Shown: in pieces, positions 35,220 to 46,223 of the stretch
Layout: each line of letters begins with the position of its first letter
Position numbering within the stretch: the first letter of the stretch is position 1
Assembly (NCBI RefSeq): GCF_037325665.1
Contig: NC_090254.1
Coordinates: forward strand, 40,981,049 to 41,045,048
Reading direction: 5' to 3'
Origin: Littorina saxatilis
Taxonomy: Eukaryota > Mollusca > Gastropoda > Littorinimorpha > Littorinidae
DNA: 64,000 nucleotides
The notes under the pieces: generated by a model
Database searches by the model: none
The model's input: the letters and a program-made list of their open reading frames with translations, nothing else
Told to the model about the DNA's origin: nothing
Made by a program: the position numbers and the translations under genes

Positions 35220-35220
35220 T
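34940..35220. repeat. (GT)n microsatellite
   Basis: Long (GT)n with two copies of a GTTCGTTTGTGT-containing spacer. The ~100-residue frames here are pure Val-Cys or Thr-His repeats and not genes. Confidence 0.95.
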
Positions 35221-35332
35221 GTTGATGCGTGAGTGTTGATGCGTGCGTACTTGCATGTGTGCGTGCGAGAGGGGTTGGGTTAATTTTCTTATGTGTGCAG
35301 AGTAGTTGTTGTAGAAAATGCAAGACATTAAG

Positions 35333-35482
35333 GTTCAGTCTGTAGTGGATATACTGGGACAGCGTCCATGTACTATGCCACAGTTCAATCTGTAGTGGAT
35401 ATACTGGGACTGCGTCCAGGTACTATGCCACAGTTCAGTCAGTAGTGGATATACTAGGACTGCGTTAAGGTACTCTGCCACA
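35333..35482. repeat. ~52-bp tandem repeat, three copies
   Basis: The unit TTCAGTCTGTAGTGGATATA + CTGGGACTGCGTCCAGGTAC occurs three times. Confidence 0.9.
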
Positions 35483-36280
35483 GTCTTTGATGACGTCATT
35501 TCCGTTTTTGTGATAGTTGAGGCGGACCTGTTAAGTAATCTTTGATTAAGTCGGGACTTTGATATTGCATTTGAGCCAGGTAGCTTGAAAATAAGTGAAT
35601 TAGTTCGCTCATTAAAATTGTCATCAAAAACGAATATTTCATTACAGATTCAAACACTACTGCATTGTACTTCTTATCTTCTCCTGATTTAAAATATATA
35701 TATATACATATGTTATGTTTACTTTAAAAACGCGTTCAGAATTAAAGAAAACAGGTTGAGTATGCTTCGCGGAGATGAGTGTGACCCGTGACGGTTTTCG
35801 GGTATGGTTAGCCGAGACTATCTGAATTTAGTCTCGCCGATCGGACTGTTTTTTTTTTTTGAGTTTATCCTTCAATTTGATGCCTATAGATTGACTACAT
35901 GTTTTTATATCGCTTTACGCGACTTGTTTTACATTTCGTCAAGTTGTGAAATGTATTATAAAATTTGGTACATAACATTCTAAAAATTGCAAATAACAAT
36001 AACACTTTTGATTACAGATTCAAAAGTTATTGCATTGTATCCTTTGGATTTCCTGGATCCCAATGTATAAACAGATATGTCATGCTTAGTGTGAAAATCT
36101 GCTCAAATGAGAAAAATCGCCCGTTTTGTTCATATGCTTCGCGGAGGCAACCCGTCTCGGTCTTCTGGTTTCGGCTAGCCAAATCTCACTAGCATTGTTA
36201 ATGACTCGTCCCTGATTCCAATGTTGATCTTTTAGTTTCAAACCAACTTAATGTTTTATTATCGCTTCACATGACTTGTT
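35479..36280 (+). mobile_element. Repeat family A, two diverged partial copies
   Basis: From TCTTTGATGACGTCATTTCC to CGCTTTACGCGACTTG (to about 35930), then a second partial copy ending CGCTTCACATGACTTG near 36279. Both lack the left (TG)n part. 36281-36896 beyond it shows nothing recognised. Confidence 0.65.
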
Positions 36281-36907
36281 CTGTATATTTTTTTTCGCTG
36301 TCATGATGTCACCATTTAGAGGGTAGGGTTACATTTTCAGGTATTTATTCCCCAAGAATATGCAAAAAAAATTCCAAACTCGTTTTTTTCTATTGGTCAA
36401 TGATTCTACTTTTTTTTTAAAGTGAGAAATGGAGTGCAATTAACATTGTTACTGTTGAAGGTATGCTCATGACGTGCATCACAGCGAAATAGCAGTTCAG
36501 AAGAACGGAATTCCCATAATTAGTCCTTATTTGCTGTTTTTTTCACTGAGCTCGGAAAAGATATTTTGCTTGCATTGTTATTGCTTAATTTATTAAAGCC
36601 TCTGGACAATATTCTTTGAATAAATCGTTACCCAATTCTGTTTACGTCTATCCCTTTGTTTGATAGAGTACTGTAACAAGCTATCACATTATGTCGACAA
36701 GAATGCGTCTCCATACAAGTTTTTGTCTTGATTCCATCCAGGAGGATGTAAGGCTTTAATAAAAACACTATTTCAAAGATCTCTGTCAAGATTGATTTTG
36801 TTGAAAAAAAAGGAAGTCTGTGATTGAAGATTGTGAAACCTGCCTATAGGTATGACTTTGTGGCAACATCCCTGATATGTCGTAAACAGGGTTTCATTGT
36901 ACGAGTT

Positions 36908-37222
36908 TTACCCGATGCTCCCCAGCATGTCGTAAGAGGCGACTAACGGATTCTGTTTCTCCTTTTACCCTTGTTAAGTGTTTCTTGTATAGAATTTAGT
37001 CAATGTTTGTACAGATTTTAGTCAAGCAGTATGTAAGAAATGTTAAGTCCTTTGTACTGGAAACTTGCATTCTCCCAGTAAGGTAATATGGAGCAAATTT
37101 GATTAGTGCTTTTGTGAACAAGAAACAATTGACAAGTGGCTCTATCCCAGCTCCCCCCTTTCCCCGTCGCGATATAACCTTGAACGGTTGAAAACGTCGT
37201 TAAACACCAAATAAAGAAAGAT
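36908..37222 (+). mobile_element. SINE family Q, 5'-truncated
   Basis: Flanked by TTGTACGAGTT (36897-36907, 37223-37233). It begins inside the head at TTACCCGATGCTCCCC, showing that truncated copies are still target-primed insertions. Confidence 0.9.
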
Positions 37223-37570
37223 TTGTACGAGTTGTTCTGTTGCATTGAGCAGTGCCGCAGAATGAAGCTTTGTAAGAATGAGAAAGTTATGGAACATGTT
37301 AGGGGGAGGGTGGGGGTGGTGCTTGTGGTGATAGCAGGATTGTGGTCGCTGTAAGTAAGTCAACCATGCACTCATGTGTCCGAATTACTCAAATTCAGCA
37401 CTTGACATTTGAATTATTGAATGTTCAATCGCTGAATTTACAGTATTGTTTCAGTGCTGTTTCCAGACTCGAAGGACAATTTGATTAAAAGTTCAGTTGA
37501 TGGACCTGGATTGAAAATATGTATAGGTCCAAATGTCCTGGTCATAAAAAAAGTTTTGTTAGAAGACCTA

Positions 37571-38617
37571 CCGTACTTTTCGGACTATAAGGCGATACTT
37601 TTTTTTTATTTTTTTACTTAAAATCGTGGGGTCGCCTTATACACGACGTCGCCTTATTCTCGGATAAAATAGGTTTCACGAGCACTGTGAACTTGAAATC
37701 AATGAGCAACTAACAACCATTTAAGTGAACACAATTCAAGCAATGTTGATCGCCGAAAAAATTACCTGAACACTAGTTGCGTTGAAACACGACAGTCGAC
37801 AGTCGGTCTCTTGACACTTCAACTGGGTACCGCTTCAACTTGCACTTCGACTTTGTCACTGTCAAGATGCCGAAAACGAAGAGAGCTTCATACGATGCTG
37901 CCTTCAAGATTAAAGCCATCGATCTTGCGATACGACTGGAGAGCAACCGAAAGGCAGCGTTCGAACTAGGCCTGAATGAATCCATGGTTCGCAAATGGCG
38001 TAAACAGAGAGGTCAGCTGTTGGGATGTAAAAAGTCACGCAAGTCTTTCCGCGGAAAAGGTGCACGCTGGCCAGAGCTTGAGGCAGAGTTGGAGGACTGG
38101 GTTAATCTTCAAAGGGCCGATGGTCGAGGCGTTTCAACCGTTCAAGTTCGATTGAAGGCAAAGGAGATGGCAGCGGCGAAGAATATTGACGAATTCACTG
38201 GGAGTGCGTCATGGTGCTTTCGTTTTATGCGGCGGAGGAATCTGTCGGTTCGCATGAAGACAACAATGTGTCAACAGTTACCGCCCGACTTTGAAGAGAA
38301 ACTTGTCAGTTTCCGAAATTTTGTTTCCGAAGTGATCGCGGAACATAGTGTCGGTCACGATCAGATTATAAACATGGACGAGGTGCCGCTGCAATTTGAC
38401 ATGCCTCTGACCCGCACAGTGAACAAAAAGGGAGCAAAGTCGGTCAACTTGCGCACCACTGGTTTTTCTTCATTTTTTTCTTTCATCCCATCGCCTTATG
38501 CACGACACCATCGCCTTATCCATGGCATCGCCTTATTCTAGGCTTTTTTCATTTTTTTTTTAAAAAGTAGGGGGTGCGCCCTATACACGGCAGCGCCTTA
38601 TAGTCCGAAAAGTACGG
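37571..38617 (+). mobile_element. pogo-type (Tc1/mariner superfamily) transposon, internally deleted
   Basis: A 1047-bp element with perfect 24-bp terminal inverted repeats beginning CCGTACTTTTCGGACTATAA, flanked by TA on both sides (37569-37570, 38618-38619), the target duplication of Tc1/mariner elements. It lies in intron 3 of the GRHPR gene, sense to it, and contains the transposase remnant at 37867-38541. The 3' half of the transposase is gone, so the copy is not autonomous. Subterminal sequence repeats the CGCCTTAT motif at both ends. Confidence 0.9.
37867..38541 (+). pseudogene. pogo-family transposase, N-terminal half
   Basis: An open frame beginning MPKTKRASYDAAFKIKAIDL. Residues 1-60 form a helix-turn-helix (ASYDAAFKIKAIDLAIRL, followed by NESMVRKWRKQR). 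Residues 65-140 look like a CENP-B-type second DNA-binding domain (WPELEAELEDWVNLQRADG, then RFMRRRNLSVRMKT). The frame then enters the catalytic domain at IINMDEVPL, the first Asp of the DDE/D triad, and up to NLRTTG. After that a deletion joins it to terminal repeat sequence, so it ends in unrelated residues and lacks the other two catalytic acids. It may still bind DNA if expressed. Confidence 0.85.
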
Positions 38618-38889
38618 TACATGTCAAAGTATCAGATGGTTTACCGGCCAGGGGTCAGAATGATGTGTCTGATCGCAGAAGTATGCATCGGTGACCATTT
38701 GCAGAGGCCTGAGAACAGCAGTGTTCCTTGTGTGTGGTGACATGATTGAAAAGCCCAAATCAAACTGTGTATAATAAGCTCTGAGGGGAAGTTGCGACAG
38801 TGATTTTTTTGTTAAAATAAACTAAAGTCACACCTGTCTCATCAAGATTTTTTGTTAATACAAACTAAAGTTACACCAATCTCTCCCAG

Positions 38890-39185
38890 CATTCAACAAG
38901 GAAGCGTTCGCCAAGATGAAGGAAGGCTCGATCCTGATCAACACGTCCAGGGGCGTCATTGTAGACCACAACGACCTCGACGCAGCGCTGAAGGCGGGAC
39001 GACCCATGGCCGCTGGTCTCGACGTGACCGACCCGGAACCACTGCCCATCGACCACCCGCTGATGAAGAACCCCAAGTGCATCATCACGCCTCACCAGGG
39101 GACGTCCACGTGGGCTACCCGCATCAACATGGCCAAGGCTGCCGCCTCCAACCTCTACATCTCCCTGCTCGGTAGGGAGGACTGA
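38890..39185 (+). CDS. GRHPR: Glyoxylate/hydroxypyruvate reductase-like, exon 4 (catalytic)
   Basis: Encodes SFNKEAFAKMKEGSILINTSRG... to NLYISLLGRED and a TGA stop. The first codon (TCA, Ser) is split with exon 3. All three catalytic residues of the family are present: Arg in INTSRG (codon 38949-38951), Glu in DVTDPEPLP (39036-39038) and His in ITPHQGT (39093-39095). No peroxisomal C-terminal tripeptide (SKL-like) is seen; the protein ends GRED. The preceding intron (31564-38889, 7.3 kb) is filled with repeats, including a pogo-type transposon. Confidence 0.93.
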
Positions 39186-39982
39186 TCCTGTTGCTGCTGC
39201 TTTCTTTTTCGTTCATTTCCACAGTTGCTGTTGTTTTTGTTTGTTGTAGTCCTTTGTTTTCTGCCCTACATGCCAACCGGCATAACGGGCAGTTAAGTAA
39301 GTAAATTGTTCGTTGTAAAACGTTTTTTTGATGTGTTCGGTGTTATCTGCAGATATACTGTGAAAGAGAGATTGCTTACTATAGCTTAAAAGTGATGCCG
39401 TCTCAAACACTTTATCTACGACGGTGAAGAAAACGTCATCAGTGCAGCCGTCTTAGTCACAGATTTTGTGACTTACAAATGAAAATAGAGCTAGTATGAT
39501 AATGTCTGCAAAAGAATATCTTCTGACTAATGAATCTGTCGCAATATATAACCTTCGTGGTTGAAAACGACGTTAAACACCAAATAAAGAAAGTAAAGAA
39601 AGACTAATGAATAGAGCAAAATTGTCTTTCAATTTTTGGATCACAGTGAGTTCATCGTTAGAGAGATTGTTCATGCATGATCTGATAAATACTTTACCAG
39701 AAAAGATCACAACCTTTAAAGAAAACAAATATCTCACTCAAAAACCGACTCAAAATTGCTCAAATCAGGGTAGTCTACGCTACATACCACGAGTGCGGAA
39801 GAGTGGAACATTTTGCATGCTGGAACTATCTTGGACACCCCTTTACTCCTTACATGACAGTTTGATGATTTTGTCATTATGGGGGTTATTCAAAGCTTAA
39901 ACATTGTCTGGATTTAAGTTCCATGGCAAGACCAAAGAGGGAGCCATCTCCAGGAATAACACTGTGGAAGTGATGTCACATA
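39186..39982. other. 3' flank of the GRHPR gene
   Basis: Includes a 3' fragment of SINE family Q at 39546-39602 (tail GACGTTAAACACCAAATAAA), which supplies an AATAAA on the sense strand. No other feature recognised. Confidence 0.6.
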
Positions 39983-40566
39983 CAGTGGAGTAACCCCCCT
40001 TTTAATACCCGCCCCAAATTAAAGCTTCTTCCTTTTGAGACCTTATTATTGTTAGGTTTTGTGTCGAATGGAACCCCCCATTGAAGACTCCCCCTTTTTA
40101 AGGCAATGACTTTTCAAAATTTCTACTTTTGTTTGTTCGTTCATGGGCTGAAACTCCCACGGCTTTTTACCCCGCCATTTAGGCAGCCATACGCCGCTTT
40201 CGGAGGAAGCATGCTGGATATTTTCGTGTTTTTATAACCCACCGAACTGTGACATGGATTACAGGATCTTTTTCGTGCGCACTTGGTCTTGTGCTTGCGT
40301 GTACACACGGGGGTGTTCGGACACCGAGGAGAGTCTGCACACAAAGTTGACTCTGAGAAATAAATCTCTCGCCGAACGTGGGGACGAACTCACGCTGACA
40401 GCGGCCAACTGGATACAAATCCAGCGCGCTACCGACTGAGCTACATCCCCGCCCCAAAATTTCTACTCATAACCTGTGTAAATTTACCCCCATTTTAAGA
40501 GCCCCTCCTTTCCAAGACCTTATTTTCTTGTATTTTTGGAGACCTTAAAAGGGTGGTTACACAGTA
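39983..40566 (+). mobile_element. MITE family C, split by SINE P
   Basis: Left end CAGTGGAGTAACCCCCC and a diverged right end GGGTGGTTACACAG. SINE P is inserted at 40127-40454. Confidence 0.75.
40127..40454 (-). mobile_element. tRNA-derived SINE family P, complete copy
   Basis: Flanked by the 12-bp duplication CAAAATTTCTAC (40115-40126, 40455-40466), which fixes the ends: minus-strand head GGCGGGGATGTAGCTCAGTC and tail ATGAACGAACAAACAAAA. Confidence 0.92.
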
Positions 40567-40616
40567 CTAAAAGAAGAGTATACATTTCAGTGTGATGGCA
40601 AACCCTCACACCGGGC

Positions 40617-40925
40617 TGTATAAGGAGATTGCCCAAAAATTGAGTGATGATTGAGCTATCTCTGATTGCCCAAAAATAGAGTGATGATCGAGCTATCTCT
40701 GATTGCCCAAAAATAGAGTGATGATCGAGCTATCTCTGATTGCCCCAAAATAGAGTGATGATCGAGCTATCTCTGATTGCCCAAAAATAGAGTGATGATC
40801 GAGCTATCTCTGATTGCCCAAAAATAGAGTGATGATCGAGCTATCTCTGATTGCCCCAAAATAGAGTGATGATCGAGCTATCTCTGATTGCCCAAAAATA
40901 GAGTGATGATCGAGCTATCTCTCTT
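40617..40925. repeat. 37-bp minisatellite, about 8 copies
   Basis: The unit TGATTGCCCAAAAATAGAGT + GATGATCGAGCTATCTC is repeated with very few differences, so the array is young. Confidence 0.96.
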
Positions 40926-40929
40926 TTAG

Positions 40930-43300
40930 AGTATCTCTGGTACGTGTTATCATGCTGACTGGTATTTACAGTGGTACCTGTTATGAGTGGAACCCTGGAG
41001 ACCCGCTAACAATCTTACATTACCTGTGTCCTTTTGAAAGACTAGACTAATGGCCAACATCCCATGGTGGCTCAGTCCTTCCCAGGGAGGTGGCCTTTCA
41101 TTAGAGGGTCCCCACATGACAGGTTTTGCTGTATCTGAATTATCTTTGTTGTTGTCCATTACAGACTATTGGATCAATTTCAGCTTTAGATGTTCAATTG
41201 TGCTTTCAGGTAGCTGGCTGTTGCTACTTGTTGGTGTTGAAAGTGTTGGGGTTAATTTGACTTATTTTAAAGTCAGTTTTTTTGGTTAATTGTTTCTTCT
41301 TTTACACGTAAAAACTGTGGAACAACTTACATACAAAATTGAGATTAATGAAATGTCTAGATTAATTATTTCTTAACACCGTGGGGTCTTAGTTTATATT
41401 TCTTCCTGGTGGAGCAATCTGTCCTTCACTTGGAATTTTTGTCTTAATCTAAAGTATAGAGAATATAAAGCTTGTTATAGCTACAGGTGATTTATGGCTG
41501 ATTTGTGCAGAAGAAGACAATTGACATATAGACACATCACAGAGAAAGGTAGGTTCAATTGATAATCTATTCTGATAATGGATAGAAAATTCTTTTTTAA
41601 CATACTCTGTATATGTGTGGAACCACTGCTAGGATCTTGGATCACATTATGTTGCATCTGATGATTGCCTGATCAGTGTCCTTGACCTTGTGACTGTGTG
41701 CTACCGTGAAGGACTGCAAGAAGCATCATTATTGTACATGCTTTGTTCTCCTTTAGTACATTTCTTTTGCTTTTTGCTCCCCGGACCATCACTCTAGTAC
41801 TTCTAGTACTTGTCGTGGACGAGTATATAATGGTCTAATTTAGGGACCCTTTGATGTACTTCACTTTTTGAATGTTGCATTCTGTACGTAGCATATTTGC
41901 ATGATTTCTCCTCAAATTCTCCAAATTGTGTACATTTGCCATTTCTCTTCTCACATTTTCCAATTGTGTACATTTGCCATATGATAAGAACGGTTATTTC
42001 ACTGAACTGCATTGGTTCACTGAGCTTTTGTGAGATTAAAGCATGTGGGGTGAACTGGGAGGGAGGGGGGGATGATGGGAGTGAGAGAGAGAGAAAGAGA
42101 GATGGTATTGAATAAAAAGAAATAAACTGTCGTAGGATGTCAGAGATGAGAGTTGGGTACGCTGTAGGTAAAGTCCTTTTTTAAAAATGTTATATCAATA
42201 ACTTTAATGTATGAAGATGAACATGTTCTGCAACTGTGGCAGCTAACAGTTCTCTTTGTACTAATCAGACATCAATCATCAGTTCTCCACTACCTAATTT
42301 TTACCGGTTTATAGTGTGTCAGGAGATAAAGTTAAATGTTTTAATCCCTGTGAACTAGTGTGGCAGCGATGATTTAAATAGCTGTGCTTTCATTTCTTAG
42401 CTTTTTTGTCGTAATGTCATGTCTGCCTGCACGCATGTAAGTACGTTGGGAACATTTGCATTTCAAGACTGTACAAATCATTGAGAAGTCAATTTTTTTC
42501 AAAACATTTGATGTTGAATTGCCTGAAGTCACTTGCAGTAGAGCCATTTTTGTGTGCTGGATTTTTTTCATGTGCCAAACGCCACAGTAAGTAACTGTTT
42601 GAACATATGCTTTAATTGCAAAGAATGTATGAATGAAATATCAATATCTTGTAAATTCAAGCATTGACATTGTAATCTTCTTTATGTTATGTGATATTTT
42701 ATATAAAGTACTGTATGTACATACTTCATGCTATTCTTTATACCCACGTAATATTTTTCAACTGTATTTAAATTCAGTTCTTTTCTATGTGACATGTAAA
42801 GATGCCTTTAAGTTTTGCACGTTCTTCTTTTGTGTAAGACATGAGGGAGTAAGCTAGGGTGTGGGTGGGTGCGTGTAGGGAGGAGGGAGGACAATTTGTT
42901 TAACTTTCTCTGTATTTTTTTTGTGTTGCAACTTTCAATTATTTTGTTTTGTGTGTGTTTCTTGTGGACTTTTTCAGGAGGAGTGAAAACGGTCATTTCA
43001 GTGACGGAGTTCGTGGAGTAATCCGTTTGCGTTTCTTTTGTAATTGGTCTGTAGTCTATCTAGTTTTAAGTTGTACGCCCTTTTCACCCCGCTTTTACAA
43101 GGTTTCTGTCTTGATAATGATCGCATTAGTTATGTGAATACAAGGAGCAAGCAAAATTAAAAACAAATGTGTGTGTATAGTTCTGGACTATTTTTACCTC
43201 AGCGCTGAGTTATTGTGGTTTGCTTTGACATGACTATAACCCGAGCATTGAGGATAGTCGTAGTAATGAGGAGTTAAAATAGGTCGTTAGGGCATGACGC
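40930..43300. other. Intergenic, nothing recognised
   Basis: AT-rich unique-looking sequence without convincing exons on either strand; short (GA)n at 42080-42102. Confidence 0.5.
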
Positions 43301-43312
43301 AAGCTTGATTGA

Positions 43313-43645
43313 CTAGCGTGGAAATAGCTCAGTCGGTAGCGGCGCTGGCTTCAAAACCAATTGTTTGCCGGGGACGTAGCTCAGTCGGTAGCGCGCTGGA
43401 TTTGTATTTTCGTGTTTCTATAACCCACCGAACTCTGACATGGATTACAGGATCTTTTTCGTGCGCACTTGGTCTTGTGGTTGCATGTACACACGGGGGT
43501 GTTCGGACACCGAGGAGAGTCTGCACACAAAGTTGACTCTGAGAAATAAATCTCTTGCCGAACGTGGGGACGAACTCACGCTGACAGCGGCCAACTGGAT
43601 ACAAATCCAGCGCGCTACTGACCGAGCTGCATCCCCGCCCTGCGC
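43313..43645. mobile_element. SINE family P, rearranged (head-to-head)
   Basis: Plus-strand tRNA-like heads at 43316-43372 (GAAATAGCTCAGTCGGTAGC) and 43373-43408 (GGGACGTAGCTCAGTCGGTA) are followed by the body and head of a minus-strand copy (43409-43640). The opposed heads could fold into a hairpin. It looks like insertion plus inversion. Confidence 0.75.
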
Positions 43646-43757
43646 ATTATACTGTAAGGCAGCTCACTTTCCCCAGGGAGAAAGCAGCCCGGAATTTCCA
43701 TGAGGGTAGCCTCACAGGACTATATGAATCTTATCCTTATCCTTATCAAGGTGATAT

Positions 43758-44011
43758 GTGACCCTCCACCACGGAATGAGTTGCATGTCACCGTTGCATG
43801 ATTTTCATATTTTTACATTTTCCTAAAGAGTTTTTTGTTATGCTCTATCCAGTGGTGAAAACCGTTTTTGAAAAGAGCGAAAACTTTTCGAGTTATAAGC
43901 CTGTGACTAAGGTGACCCTCACACTGTTACCAGACATCCCCCAGACTTATATTAAGCCTAGCGCAGAACCGCGCGAGGTGACATGCGACTCATTCCGTGG
44001 TGAAAGGTCAC
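43758..44011. mobile_element. MITE family D, copy 2
   Basis: 254 bp with inverted ends GTGACCCTCCACCACGGAAT..., flanked by ATAT (43754-43757, 44012-44015). Confidence 0.88.
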
Positions 44012-45141
44012 ATATGTTCTGGTAAACAAATGAAAAATGAGATTTAAAAGTTCACATGCTTCCAGAGTTTGATGACCTCGGGACATGACCCAAGTTTGGT
44101 TGTTCGGGGGAAAATGTCAAGGTCGCAGAGGATCAAGTTTTGGTCAATCAATAGGATTTTTTACTTGAAGGATTATGGAGCTATATAAAGACAAGTAAAT
44201 AATTTATTTCTATGAACCGTATCGCGAAGGTGAGCCAAGTGAGCAATTGGTCCTCTTAATGCTTTGTCTGCATGAGAAAAGTGTTTTTTTTATTTTTTAT
44301 GTTACAGTCAAAACGGGAAATCAGTCATTACGGGTAATGACTAAAAGTTTTAGTCGTTTCCGGAAATGACGGTTTTGATCAGTCATTACTGGAAATGCCT
44401 AAAATCTTTAGTCATTACCCGTAAATGACTAAAAATATGCTCTAGACATTACCAGTAATGACTGAACATGAACTAAATGTTCTGAGATGAATCCCATTAT
44501 TACAAAAATTGTGAGTCTTCATAGTTTGCTCCCCCACAATCATCTAATTTTTATCCAATTATGCATGATATTGTGTTTCCATACAATATTTAACATAAGT
44601 CAATATTAAACTTAGTAATAATTCAAAAATCAAGCAAAAACACATTAAATTTATTTGGTTGTAAAGGCTATAAAACACACAGAACCGCATAATCTCTCAA
44701 TCTATTCGCAACTCTGATGTTAAACATTTGTCAATCTTTTATTTCAAATACACATTAGATAAAATGAACAGAAATTTGGAATAAAGAAAAGATAAAATGA
44801 ACAGAAATTTAAAGAAAATGGAATTATCTCTCTCTCTGTCTTTGTCTGTGTCTCTCTCTGTCTGTGCCTCTCTCTCTCTCTCTTTGTCTCTCTCTCTCTC
44901 TGCCTGTCTGTCTGTCTCTCTCTCTGTCTCTGTCTCTGTCTCTGTCTCTCTCTCTTTCTCTCTCCCTCCCCCTGTCAATACCCCTTGCAACTAAACCGTC
45001 TTGAACACACACTTTGACGCTGTAATGACAAATACACATTCGATAAATTGAACAGAAATCTGGAGTAAAATAGAATAAATCAATGGAAAATTGAAGTAAA
45101 TGACACACACACACGCACGCACACACAGACACACACACATT

Positions 45142-45669
45142 TCATTTGTTGTGGCAGTTCAGGCTTTGGTGGCAGCGACTGTTGCATTTTATCTTTGATT
45201 TGTAGCACTTGCACCTGTTAGTGCGACACTTTTTTGTTCCTGCACAGTTGCACTTGATATAACCCTGCCCACCACTCTGTGATCCGCGAATAACTGTTTC
45301 TCGCAGGCTCAGGATTGTGTCACAGTTAAGGTCTGCCGTATCCAGGAGTTTTTGTGGACATAGTTCAAACCCACTCCTTTCATACGAACCTTTTAGAATC
45401 CCATGTTTTGTTGCAAGAGTGTACGTGTTGTTATCTCGCCTATCCAAGACAACTGCCAAAATGTTTCTGGGGTCCCCTCGGCCTCTGTCAACGAGTGGAA
45501 TCGGCACGGCAACATTGTCACCCTTTTCTGCAGGACAAAGTTCCACCCTGCTCCTCTTTACCATCCGTTCTGCCTGCTTTTCTTGGCACTCTCGACTGGC
45601 TTGACGCTGAGACATAATTTCTTGCTGTCGCTTTTCCAAGAGAAGGAGTGCTCTTTGGTTTTCAGCCAT
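45142..45669 (-). mobile_element. KRBA2/Ginger-type transposon protein, C-terminal part
   Basis: A 175-residue frame on the minus strand. It has a basic Glu/Gln-rich start (LLLEKRQQEIMSQRQASREC), a middle RMVKRSRVELCPAEKGDNV / VPLVDRGRGDPRN-like segment and a Cys-rich end (IKCNCAGTKKCRTNRCKC, then CNSRCHQSLNCHNK). I recognise this as the C-terminal region that follows the integrase in KRAB-A domain-containing protein 2-like sequences of invertebrates, related to Ginger DNA transposons. The integrase core is not present nearby. Short inverted repeats starting GTTACAGTCAAAACGGGAAA occur on both sides (44301 and, in opposite orientation, ending at 46223), which fits a DNA transposon remnant. A domesticated host exon is the alternative. 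Confidence 0.65.
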
Positions 45670-45998
45670 GGCCGAGAAAGATTGTACGTGTACGTCAACT
45701 GTTGTGGTTGAAACCCCAGATGCACAATTGCCAGGTGGGAACAGAACACCGATAACTTCTTTGGGTTTGTTGATACCTTTTGTACAATTCCTCTGTAAAC
45801 TTCTTTTCCAATTCCATACTGGCTGTGTTGATCTACAAACTCTTTCTGTGCTTCAGCGAGTGTGATCGTGAATCATAATTGTGGAAAAAATTCTACAGTT
45901 AACAAGAGTTCACATAATGTGTATTGGTAATCGACAGAAAGCCGAGTGAGCTAGTATTCACATTCCGCATTTTCTTGACTAGCAGTCAAGTCAACCGT

Positions 45999-46223
45999 GT
46001 TACAGTCAAAACGGGAAATCAGTCATTACGGGTAATGACTAAAAGTTTTAGTCATTTCAGGCAATAAGGGTAAAAAATATTCACAAAGTTTAGTCATTTA
46101 CGGGTAATGCCTAAAGATTTTAGGCAATTCCGGTAATGACTGATCAAATCAGTCATTTCCGGAAATGACTAAAACTTTTAGTCATTACCCGTAATGACTG
46201 ATTTCCCGTTTTGACTGTAACAT
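45999..46223. mobile_element. 225-bp palindromic MITE (GTTACAG family)
   Basis: Both ends carry GTTACAGTCAAAACGGGAAA in inverted orientation. The interior is a series of AGTCATT / AATGACT motifs, so the whole unit can fold into a long hairpin. The same terminus occurs at 44301. Confidence 0.75.

Larger units (their letters stand above)
44301..46223. mobile_element. Candidate DNA transposon delimited by GTTACAG inverted ends
   Basis: The left end at 44301 and the right end at 46223 are inverted copies (GTTACAGTCAAAACGGGAAA) with further subterminal AGTCATTACGGGTAATGACT-like palindromes. Between them lie the KRBA2-type frame, two near-identical segments (ATAAAATGAACAGAAATTT..., 44759 and 44794), a (CT)n tract at 44827-44963 and the nested 225-bp MITE at 45999-46223. 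Whether the right end belongs to the large element or only to the MITE cannot be settled from one copy. Confidence 0.5.

Noticed and set aside
34900-35330. Open frames of 100-140 residues
   Set aside because: Pure (GT)n/(CA)n translations. The same holds for frames over (GA)n, (CT)n and (GT)n at 130-373, 2300-2608, 4584-5572, 10269-10891, 13703-13975, 20939-21196, 22241-22447 and 44739-45138.
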